A DNA stretch of 64,000 nucleotides from Pseudoduganella violaceinigra DSM 15887 (GTDB lineage: Bacteria > Pseudomonadota > Gammaproteobacteria > Burkholderiales > Burkholderiaceae_D). Numbering within the stretch: the first letter of the stretch is position 1; every line of letters begins with the position of its first letter. Of the stretch, positions 56,717-64,000 are shown piece by piece. Under the pieces are notes generated by a model. The model worked only from the letters and a program-made list of their open reading frames with translations, ran no database searches and had not been told where the DNA came from. Both the position numbers and the translations under genes were made by a program. The stretch lies in NCBI RefSeq assembly GCF_000425385.1, contig NZ_KE384356.1, positions 318,380-382,379 of the forward strand, read 5' to 3'.

Positions 56717-57372
56717 TTAAATTCGCGTTCCCGGCGCCCCTCATGACCGACCGTCCAACTCCCCCTATTTCCTCGCGCAGGAAGCCAAAACAGGAGCGTT
56801 CCAGCGAGCTGGTGCGCGCCATTCTCCAGGCAGCTATTCAGGTTTTGGCGAAAGAAGGCATCCGCCGCTTCACCACAACGCGCGTGGCGGAGCGCGCCGG
56901 GGTGAGTGTCGGCTCGGTGTACCAGTACTTTCCCAACAAGGCGTCCATCCTGTTCCGCCTGCAAAGCGACGAATGGCGGCAGACGGCGGCCATGCTGGAT
57001 GCGATCCTGCACGATGCCGCGCAGCCGCCGCTGGCGCGCCTGCGCTTGCTGGTTCATGCCTTTGTGCGCTCGGAGTGCGAAGAAGCGGAGGTCCGCACCG
57101 CCCTGAACGACGCGGCGCCCTTCTACCGCGACGCGCCGGAAGCCTTGGACGCGCAGGCGGCAGGCGACCATATGTTCCACGCCTTCATTGACGAAGTTTT
57201 GCCCGGCGTTACCGAACCGGTGCGAAAAATGGCGGGCGACCTGGTCATGGCGACGCTGACCGCCGTCGGCCAGCAGTTTTCCGAGGAACCGCGTACGGAC
57301 GCGGAAATCACGGCCTATGCGGATGCCATGGCCGATATGCTGTGCGCCTATATGGCCAGCCTGGCGCCTTAG
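56698..57372 (+). CDS. TetR-family transcriptional regulator
   Basis: 224 residues: HTH TTTRVAERAGVSVGSVYQYFPNK and a C-terminal ligand domain with WRQTAAMLDAIL. The start at 56698 has a good AGAAGGA ribosome site but lies inside the palindrome; ATG 56743 (MTDRPTPP) is the alternative. Probably a local repressor of the O-methyltransferase gene and itself. Confidence 0.85.
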   Translation: MKNSSYFKFAFPAPLMTDRPTPPISSRRKPKQERSSELVRAILQAAIQVLAKEGIRRFTTTRVAERAGVSVGSVYQYFPNKASILFRLQSDEWRQTAAMLDAILHDAAQPPLARLRLLVHAFVRSECEEAEVRTALNDAAPFYRDAPEALDAQAAGDHMFHAFIDEVLPGVTEPVRKMAGDLVMATLTAVGQQFSEEPRTDAEITAYADAMADMLCAYMASLAP

Positions 57373-57376
57373 CCGT

Positions 57377-58078
57377 TCAGGGCAGCGGGGATTTCTGGAT
57401 CCGTTCGATGGTTTTGTCCGCCAGCATTTCCCGTAGCACGCGCGTCAGCTCGGGCACCATGGATGCATGCTTTTTGTGCAGGTAGTGGTAGACGGGAAAG
57501 GACGCCAGCGCCGGTTCCAGCACGGTAATGCCCTCCAGGTTCATGGATTTGATAATGGCCAGGCCGGAAGCCCGATTGCCCAATACAAGGTCGGTACGCC
57601 CCACCATCATCTTTTCAAAGGCCAATGCCATGGTAGGCACCGGCTCGATCCGCATGCCATGCGTGTTTTCATGCACGATCTTGATACCGCGTGTGAAGCC
57701 CAGGGTATAGGGGCGCAGGCTTTCCCATCCGCTCACCACGAAAGACGTGCCGTGCGAGAAAATCACGATCTCGTAGGTTTGCAAGGGGACCGGCACGATG
57801 ACAAGGTTCGGATACTCCCGCTCCATGCCCAGCTTACGGTAGAGTTCACCATCCATCTTGCCTTCATTCGCATAGACCAGGGTGCGCTCGCCGGGCAACT
57901 TGTGGACCGTCAGCGAAATCCCCATCCGGCGATAGGCCTCCCGCATGATCTGCTCGGCAACGGCCGTGGCCGGATCGTTCCCGACCAGCGTGGAGATATT
58001 GATTTCGCGTACCTGCTCGCCTGCCATCGCGGGCAGGGCGGCCACGAGCATCATTCCCAGTATTGTGCGGCGTCGCAT
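57377..58078 (-). CDS. Periplasmic solute-binding protein (SBP family 3 type)
   Basis: 233 residues with signal peptide (MRRRTILGMMLVAALPAMAG) and an SBP-3-like mature part (GNDPATAVAEQIMREAYRRMGI, GELYRKLGMEREYPN, DLVLGNRASGLAIIKSMN). No permease or ATPase gene is adjacent, so it may serve a sensor or an orphan system. The stop lies 5 bp from the TetR stop. Confidence 0.75.
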   Translation of the reverse strand: MRRRTILGMMLVAALPAMAGEQVREINISTLVGNDPATAVAEQIMREAYRRMGISLTVHKLPGERTLVYANEGKMDGELYRKLGMEREYPNLVIVPVPLQTYEIVIFSHGTSFVVSGWESLRPYTLGFTRGIKIVHENTHGMRIEPVPTMALAFEKMMVGRTDLVLGNRASGLAIIKSMNLEGITVLEPALASFPVYHYLHKKHASMVPELTRVLREMLADKTIERIQKSPLP

Positions 58079-58160
58079 CGACAGGGCCTCCCAACCATCC
58101 CGGCATAAGCCTAGATATCAGGATAGTTCCCTATCGACCAGTCAGCAATTGGAAATCTGA

Positions 58161-58916
58161 TTACACCTGGCTGTAGCCGCCGTCGACCACAAGTTCCACC
58201 CCATTCACGTAGCTGGAAGCGGGCGATGCCAGGAACAGCACGGCGGCGGCAATTTCCCCGGTTTCGCCCATGCGGCCGGCCGGCGCCGTTTCGCCCAGCA
58301 TTTGCGTGACGCCTTCGAGCTTGGCCTCATCCAGGCCCAGGCCGTTTTCCAGGATCGGGGTACGCGTCATGCCTGGGCTGACGGCGTTGACGCGGATGCG
58401 GCGCGGTTTCAGATCGCTGGCCCAGGAACGGGCGAACGAGCGTACGGCGGCCTTGGACGCGTTGTACAGGCTCAGGTTCGGCATGCCGAGGTTGGCGGCG
58501 ATGGAGGCATTCAGCACGATCGCGCCGCCGTCGTTGATCAGGGGCAGCAAGGTCTGCACCGTGAAGAACACGCCCTTCACATTGGTATCGAACAGGCGGT
58601 CGAAGGTGGCCGGGGTGGTGTCGCCGAACTCGTTGTAGAAGGCGATACCGGCATTGGCAAACAGGAAATCGAGCCGATCGCCGCGCTGGACGATTTCGCC
58701 GTGCAGCGCGGCCAGGCTGGCAATGTCCGAACTGTCGGCGACCAGGGCGATGGCGCGCTCGCCCAGTTGCGCTTGCGCGGCAGCCAGCTTAGCCTGGTCG
58801 CGCCCGGTGATATAGACGCGGCGCGCGCCCTGCGCCAGCAGGGCCTGTGCCGTTGCCAGGCCAATGCCCGATGAAGCGCCGGTGATCAGGGCGGTCTTTT
58901 GTTCGAATTGTTGCAT
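58161..58916 (-). CDS. SDR family oxidoreductase
   Basis: 251 residues: TGASSGIGLATAQALL, FANAGIAF, LNASIAA with active-site Ser, YNASKAAVR, and a C-terminal VVDGGYSQV. A classical SDR of the 3-oxoacyl-reductase-like group. Substrate unknown; the gene stands alone. Confidence 0.85.
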   Translation of the reverse strand: MQQFEQKTALITGASSGIGLATAQALLAQGARRVYITGRDQAKLAAAQAQLGERAIALVADSSDIASLAALHGEIVQRGDRLDFLFANAGIAFYNEFGDTTPATFDRLFDTNVKGVFFTVQTLLPLINDGGAIVLNASIAANLGMPNLSLYNASKAAVRSFARSWASDLKPRRIRVNAVSPGMTRTPILENGLGLDEAKLEGVTQMLGETAPAGRMGETGEIAAAVLFLASPASSYVNGVELVVDGGYSQV

Positions 58917-59077
58917 GGTGTCCTTTGCCGTTTAGTGAGTAAAAAGACAAGTATGCCAGTCTTCGGGGGAAAGCGTTGTCCGACCGAAATAAAAAGTGGG
59001 CGGGTCCCCGCACGATAGGTTTCGCCAAGCCTTTTATGGCTATACTGTTCCCCAAAAGAAATTTCCTAGAGGTAATA

Positions 59078-60721
59078 ATGGACGACACAATCGAACACGG
59101 CGACGGCTCGCCCAAGCTGGCCGCCGTACTGGCTTCCGCAACCCTGCTGAGCGCCTGCGGCGGCGGTGGGAGCGGCGGGGATAGCGCTGGCGGCACCTCG
59201 GCTGTCCCGCCAACGCCCATCGAACCCGTTTCCGACAGCCAGGCCGCGCGTTTCCTGGCCCAGGCCTCGATGGGCACGACCCGCGAGCTGATGAAGCAGG
59301 TGCAGGCCGTCGGCACCAGCAGGTGGCTGGACGACCAGATGGCCATGCCGGCTTCGCAATCGCGCTGGGACTGGCTGATGGCCAAGGGCTTCAACGCCCT
59401 GGAAAACAAGAATTCCCAGGCCGGCATCGACGCCGCGCTGTGGCGCAAGCTGATCGCTTCCCCGGATACGCTGCGCCAGCGCGTGACGCTGGCCCTGTCC
59501 GAAATCGTGGTCGCCTCGCTGGACGGCTTTACCGGCTCCTGGCGCGCCTTTACCGGCGCCTACTACATGGACATCCTGGAGGCCAACGCCTTCGGCAACT
59601 ACCGCACCTTGCTGCAGCAGGTCACCCTCTCGTCCTCAATGGGCGAGTACCTGACCTATCGCGGCAACGCCAAGGCCAATCCGAAAACCGGTTCCATGCC
59701 GGACGAGAACTACGCCCGCGAAGTCATGCAGCTGTTCACCATCGGCCTGCTGAAACTGAACGCGGACGGCACGGCCACCGCCCAGGAAACCTACACGCAG
59801 GCCGATATCTCCGGCCTGGCCCGCGTCTTCACCGGCTGGGACTACGACCTTGCCGGCGGCACCTCCGACACGCCGGAATACCGCAAGCGGCCGATGATCC
59901 AGGCCGGCAACAAGTACGAAAGCGGCGAAAAATCCTTCCTCGGTACCACGATCGCCGCCGGCGTCGATGCCGGCACGGCCCTGAACAAGGCGCTCGACAC
60001 CATCTTCGCCCATCCGAACGTGGCGCCATTCGTGTCGAAACAGCTGATCCAGCGCCTGGTCACCAGCAACCCGGCACCCGCCTATGTGGAGCGCGTGGCC
60101 GCCGTGTTCAACAACAACGGCAGCGGCGTCAAAGGCGACCTGAAAGCGGTCATCAAGGCGATCCTGCTGGACCCGGAAGCACGCTCCGCTGCCAACCTGG
60201 CCGCACCGGGCTTCGGCAAGGTGCGCGAACCCATCCTGCGCTTTACCGCCTGGGCCCGCGCATATAACGCCAGCTCCCCAAGCGACGCCTGGGCCATCGG
60301 CAATACCAGCGAACCGTCGTCCCGCCTGGGCCAAAGCCCGCTGCACTCGCCGAGCGTTTTCAACTTCTTCCGCCCCGGCTATGTGCCGCCGGCCCTGGGC
60401 ATCACCGCTCCGGAATTCCAGATCGTCAACGAGACCAGCGTGGTCGGCTACGTCAACTACATGCAGTCCGCCATCAGCAGGGGTGTGGGCGACGTCAAGG
60501 CCGATTACTCCGCGCTGCTGCCGCTGGCCGATAACGTGCCGGCCCTGGTCGACGAGATCAACCTGGTGCTGACGTCCAACCAGCTGAGTGGCGACACCGT
60601 CACCCTGCTGCGCAATGCCATTTCCAGCATGCCGACCGGCACCGATGCCGCGCGTTCCAACCGGATCTATGCGGCGCTCACGCTGGTCATGGCATCCCCC
60701 GAATTCATCGTCCAGAAATAA
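59078..60721 (+). CDS. DUF1800 domain lipoprotein
   Basis: 547 residues from ATG 59078 behind AGAGG. A short N-terminus leads to a lipobox (LLSACGGGG), then the DUF1800 domain: ARFLAQASMGTT, WLDDQM, RQRVTLALSEIVVAS, YAREVMQLFTIGLLKLNADG, VSKQLIQRLV, LGQSPLHSPSVFNFFRPGY. Function unknown. It is nearly always paired with a DUF1501 gene, which follows at 11 bp. Confidence 0.85.
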   Translation: MDDTIEHGDGSPKLAAVLASATLLSACGGGGSGGDSAGGTSAVPPTPIEPVSDSQAARFLAQASMGTTRELMKQVQAVGTSRWLDDQMAMPASQSRWDWLMAKGFNALENKNSQAGIDAALWRKLIASPDTLRQRVTLALSEIVVASLDGFTGSWRAFTGAYYMDILEANAFGNYRTLLQQVTLSSSMGEYLTYRGNAKANPKTGSMPDENYAREVMQLFTIGLLKLNADGTATAQETYTQADISGLARVFTGWDYDLAGGTSDTPEYRKRPMIQAGNKYESGEKSFLGTTIAAGVDAGTALNKALDTIFAHPNVAPFVSKQLIQRLVTSNPAPAYVERVAAVFNNNGSGVKGDLKAVIKAILLDPEARSAANLAAPGFGKVREPILRFTAWARAYNASSPSDAWAIGNTSEPSSRLGQSPLHSPSVFNFFRPGYVPPALGITAPEFQIVNETSVVGYVNYMQSAISRGVGDVKADYSALLPLADNVPALVDEINLVLTSNQLSGDTVTLLRNAISSMPTGTDAARSNRIYAALTLVMASPEFIVQK

Positions 60722-60732
60722 AGGCCACCACC

Positions 60733-62115
60733 ATGACTACTCAAGCTTCGCGCCGCGCCTTCCTCAAGCGCGCATCGGCACTCGGCGTGGCGGGCGTGGC
60801 CGCCCCCTGGGCGATCAACCTGATGTCCATCGCCGAGGCGGCGGCCGCCACCGCGACCGACTACAAGGCCCTGGTCTGCGTCTTCCTGTACGGCGGCAAC
60901 GACTATGCCAACACCGTGGTGCCGTACGACGCCGCCAACTACGCGCTGTACCAGCAGCTGCGCCCCACCATCGCTTATGCGCGCGACGCGCTGACGGCAA
61001 CGGCCCTGGCGCCAAGCACCCCGGTGCTGGATTCGACTGGCGCGGCGCGCGACTTCGCCCTGGCGCCGGCGCTTTCCCCGCTGCTGCCGATCTTCAACGC
61101 CGGCTATATGGGCGTGATGCTGAATGTCGGCCCGCTGGTCCAGCCGACGAGCAAGGCGCAATACCAAGCCAGATCCGTACCGCTGCCGCCCAAGCTGTTT
61201 TCGCACAACGACCAGCAGTCGATCTGGCAATCCTCCGCGCCGGAAGGTTCGCGTTCGGGCTGGGGCGGGCGCCTGGGCGACCTGTTCGAATCCGCCAACG
61301 GCAATGCCACCTTCACCTGCGTCAACGTGTCCGGCAACGCCGTCTACATGGCGGGCAAGTCGGTATCGCAATACCAGGTCTCGCCCAATGGCTCGATGCA
61401 GTTCTCCGGTCTGAAGTCGCCGCTGTTCGGTTCTTCCGCCGCCACCGACGCCTTCCGCACCCTGATCACCCAGCCGCGCACGCATTCCCTGGAAAACGAA
61501 TACAACCGCGTGACACGCCGTTCGGTCGATGCCAACGTGGCGCTGACTTCGGCGCTGGCGACCGCCCCTGCGCTGACCACGGTATTCCCGGCATCGAATT
61601 CGCTGGGCGACCAGCTGAAGATGGTCGCCCGCATGATCTCGGCGAACGGCAGCCTGGGCGCCAAGCGCCAGGTATTCTTTGTCTCGATGGGCGGCTTCGA
61701 CACCCACGACAGCCTGGCCGCAACCCACCCGGTGCTGATGGGCAAACTGGCCGACGCCATGTCCGCCTTCTACCAGGCGACCGTGGAACTGGGCGTGGCC
61801 GACAAGGTGACCAGCTTCACCGCTTCCGACTTCGGGCGCACCCTGGTGGCCAACAACGACGGTTCCGACCATGGCTGGGGCAGCATGCACTTCATGATGG
61901 GCGGCGCGGTCAAAGGCAAGCGCTTCTACGGCACCGCGCCGGTGGTCGCCAACAACGGGCCGGACGATGTGGGCCAGGGCCGCTTGCTGCCAAGCACTTC
62001 GGTCGACCAGTATGCTGCCACGCTGGGCAAGTGGCTGGGCGCCAGCGATAGCGAGCTGCTGACGCTGCTGCCCAACCTGGCCAACTACAGCACGCGCGAC
62101 CTGGGCTTCCTGTAA
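60733..62115 (+). CDS. DUF1501 domain protein, Tat-exported
   Basis: 460 residues with a Tat signal (SRRAFLKRASALGVAGVAAP). DUF1501 has an alkaline-phosphatase-like sulfatase fold; FVSMGGFDTHDSLA, TASDFGRTL and DHGWGSMHFMMGG are its conserved metal-site segments. The substrate is unknown. It forms a conserved two-gene unit with the DUF1800 lipoprotein. Confidence 0.88.
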   Translation: MTTQASRRAFLKRASALGVAGVAAPWAINLMSIAEAAAATATDYKALVCVFLYGGNDYANTVVPYDAANYALYQQLRPTIAYARDALTATALAPSTPVLDSTGAARDFALAPALSPLLPIFNAGYMGVMLNVGPLVQPTSKAQYQARSVPLPPKLFSHNDQQSIWQSSAPEGSRSGWGGRLGDLFESANGNATFTCVNVSGNAVYMAGKSVSQYQVSPNGSMQFSGLKSPLFGSSAATDAFRTLITQPRTHSLENEYNRVTRRSVDANVALTSALATAPALTTVFPASNSLGDQLKMVARMISANGSLGAKRQVFFVSMGGFDTHDSLAATHPVLMGKLADAMSAFYQATVELGVADKVTSFTASDFGRTLVANNDGSDHGWGSMHFMMGGAVKGKRFYGTAPVVANNGPDDVGQGRLLPSTSVDQYAATLGKWLGASDSELLTLLPNLANYSTRDLGFL

Positions 62116-62140
62116 GCGTGGACCGAGGTGCCGGGCGCTC

Positions 62141-64000
62141 TCAAGCGGGTCCGGCGCTGCCGCGCAGCTCCTCCAGGGCCCTTTGCTGGGCCGTCACGTC
62201 GCGGGCCACGCCCGACAGCCGGACTGCCCGGCGCGGGTCGCCAGCGAATTCGGCGCGGCCGCTGAACGCCAGCCAGCGTTCGATCCCGTCCGCGCCGACC
62301 ATGCGCACTTCCTCGCGCAAAATACCGTCGCCATCGGGATCGAACGCCCGCCGGACGACGGCGTCATGGCGTTCGCGGTCGCCGGAATGGATCATGGCTT
62401 CCATTGCGTCCACCTGCGTCAAGGCGGCGCCGGCCGGCATGCCCAGCAAGGCCGGCAGCCGTGCGTCGGCCTCGATCCGGCCCTCCTCCGGCAGCCACTC
62501 GAAATAGCCCAGTCCTGCGGCCTCGAATGCTTCCCGTAGTCTTTTCTCGCTGGCGCGCAAGGCATCGTCGGAACGCTTGCGCTCGCTGATGTCCCGGAAC
62601 AGGATGCCGACGCGGTGCAATTCCGGAGCGCCGACGCGGAACGCGTTCACGTCGTAAAAACGATTGAGTTCCTTGGCCTCGCGCTGGAAGCGCATCGGCT
62701 CGCCTGTCAGTGCGATGCGTCCGTACATGTCGAACCAATACGGTTCGTGCTTCGGTGCGATCTCGCGCATCCAGCGTCCCGCGGCGTTTTCAATCCCCGT
62801 CTGGCGCTCGACTTCAGGGTTGATCTGCAGGAACAGATAATCGACCGGCTTTTGCTCCGCGTCGAACAGCACTTCGATAATGCAGAACCCCTCGTCAATG
62901 GAATCGAACAGGGAGCGGAACTGTCCTTCCGAATCGCTCAAGGCTTGCTCGCTGGCCTTCCGCTCGGTAATGTCGGTGGCGGTGCCGAACCACTTAACGA
63001 TGGCGCCTTGATCGTCGAGCACCGGTATGGCGCGCGAAAAGACCCAGCCGATGCTGCCATCGATGCGCACCACCCGGTGCTCCAGCTGGAAATAGCTGCG
63101 TCCCGCAATCGCCTGCTGGATGGTCAGCCAGACGCGCGGCATCTCATCCTCGGGGATATATTCACTCTTCCAGTCGCTGCGCGGAATGTCCGTGGTGGTG
63201 ATGAAGTTCTTGCCTTCCAGTGAGCGCATCTCCAGCCAGTCGGCGCTCATTTCGTAGACGATTTCGGACGTCGCGCTGATGAAGGACCTGAGTTTCTGCT
63301 CGGATGCCGCCAGCGCCGCTTCCGACCGCTTCCGTTCGGTGATATCGAAGAAAGTGAGCACCACGCCGTCGATCCGGTCATGCGAGGCATAGCAGGGCAG
63401 GATGCGTGCGAAAAACCATTGGTCCGCCAATCCGCGCACTTCCTGCTCGACCGGATCGCCGCCGTCCAGCACGGTCTGCGCGTCCGCCATCAAATCCGGA
63501 TAATCCAGCCCCGCGTGCAGGTCGCTCAGCGGGCGCCCGATGTCGGAAGGAATGAGCCGGAACAAGTCCAGCGCGCGTGGCGTGTAGCGCATGATCTTCA
63601 GTTCGCGGTTGAGGAAGACGATGGGAATCGAGGCCGCGTTCATCAGGTTGTTGAGGTCGCTGTTGATCTGTTCCAGCTCGCCCAATTTCTCGCTCAGCAC
63701 CGCATTGACGGCAGTCAGCTCGGCGTTCATCGAACGCAGCTCCTGCCGGTTGAGGTCCAGTTCCTCCAGCGTCGCATGGAGTTCGTGGGTAATGACCTGG
63801 AGCTGGCGCTGGTCGGCAGTGTTCGGGGCATCCTGCAAGCCGATGCCCTGCAGATGTTGTTGCAGTATGTCGAGCTGGTCTTGTAACTGGTTCAGGGTGG
63901 CGCTTGCCCTGCCGCCACGCGCCCGCGCTTCCTTGCCAAGCGCGGCCCGCTCGATCGACAGTGAGCGCTCGATGGCGCCGTAGCCATGCTTCTCAAGTCC
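62141..64000 (-). CDS. Multi-PAS signalling protein, C-terminal part (5' end outside window)
   Basis: 619 residues are visible; the frame stays open to the window edge, so the start is missing. A coiled coil (ELHATLEELDLNRQELRSMNAEL) precedes a chain of four PAS/PAC units, each ending in a DITERK-like segment. That coiled coil plus LNNLMNAASIPIVFLNRELKIMRYTPRAL is typical of CheB-CheR-PAS fusions, so the missing part may contain those domains. It ends after the last PAS with no kinase or GGDEF domain. Confidence 0.75.
   Translation of the reverse strand, partial: GLEKHGYGAIERSLSIERAALGKEARARGGRASATLNQLQDQLDILQQHLQGIGLQDAPNTADQRQLQVITHELHATLEELDLNRQELRSMNAELTAVNAVLSEKLGELEQINSDLNNLMNAASIPIVFLNRELKIMRYTPRALDLFRLIPSDIGRPLSDLHAGLDYPDLMADAQTVLDGGDPVEQEVRGLADQWFFARILPCYASHDRIDGVVLTFFDITERKRSEAALAASEQKLRSFISATSEIVYEMSADWLEMRSLEGKNFITTTDIPRSDWKSEYIPEDEMPRVWLTIQQAIAGRSYFQLEHRVVRIDGSIGWVFSRAIPVLDDQGAIVKWFGTATDITERKASEQALSDSEGQFRSLFDSIDEGFCIIEVLFDAEQKPVDYLFLQINPEVERQTGIENAAGRWMREIAPKHEPYWFDMYGRIALTGEPMRFQREAKELNRFYDVNAFRVGAPELHRVGILFRDISERKRSDDALRASEKRLREAFEAAGLGYFEWLPEEGRIEADARLPALLGMPAGAALTQVDAMEAMIHSGDRERHDAVVRRAFDPDGDGILREEVRMVGADGIERWLAFSGRAEFAGDPRRAVRLSGVARDVTAQQRALEELRGSAGPA

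Overview
The window is a GC-rich bacterial chromosome segment. The complete F1Fo ATP synthase operon, the rsmG/mnmG/parAB block, glmU, glmS, coaD/rsmD and a bifunctional PutA, together with codon use, point to a betaproteobacterium of the Burkholderiales, most like Oxalobacteraceae (Massilia/Duganella/Janthinobacterium type). This placement rests on family recognition and gene order, not on a database search.

Left part (1-10.9 kb): a divergent membrane/polyamine module. A Tat-exported FAD amine-oxidase-like protein and a membrane-anchored spermidine-synthase-like protein are on the minus strand. DUF350, SPFH-SHOCT, a zinc-ribbon DUF4178 protein, a Gly-rich peptide and an S-adenosylmethionine decarboxylase are on the plus strand. 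Next is an RsgA-type GTPase behind a short upstream ORF and a folded leader, then small metabolic and hypothetical genes.

Centre (10.9-30.6 kb): nearly every gene is on the minus strand. They are atpIBEFHAGDC with a clear promoter and terminator, parB-parA with 18-bp iterated sites upstream, rsmG-mnmG, three perfect parS sites, a sulfite-exporter-like gene, a RAYT transposase between 38-bp inverted repeats, and a branched-chain amino-acid type ABC transporter with a GMC oxidoreductase.

At 30.6-34.1 kb transcription switches to mainly plus-strand genes. Here two colinear copies (about 196 bp) of a DnaA-box element, each with a DnaA-trio-like CTACTA run, flank a large dCache-PAS-GGDEF-EAL gene. 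With the parS sites and the strand switch, this is a candidate replication origin or origin-derived duplication; a duplicated promoter is the main alternative. A third DnaA-box-rich spacer lies at 45.6-45.9 kb.

Right of this (34-48.3 kb): mtnN, an Lrp regulator divergent from putA, a REPIN-like repeat, a LysR regulator, ferredoxin-coaD-rsmD, glmU, acpH, a second Lrp regulator with a perfect inverted repeat, and glmS.

Exactly 25 bp past the glmS stop, at the attTn7 position, starts a sequence resembling a Tn7-family end (TGT plus two 20-bp repeats). The next 5.8 kb is lower in GC and holds orphan hypothetical genes, including an isolated EF-Tu domain-II-like protein, zinc-ribbon proteins, an LRR protein and a truncated ADP-ribosylglycohydrolase. 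It closes with a TnsA fragment, so it looks like a decayed Tn7-like island with cassette-like cargo. Four of its spacers share an AATCGGCCA-type motif.

After the island (54.2-64 kb): LysR/SDR, O-methyltransferase/TetR with a perfect palindromic operator, a solute-binding protein, another SDR, a DUF1800-DUF1501 pair, and the 3' part of a multi-PAS signalling protein running off the window.
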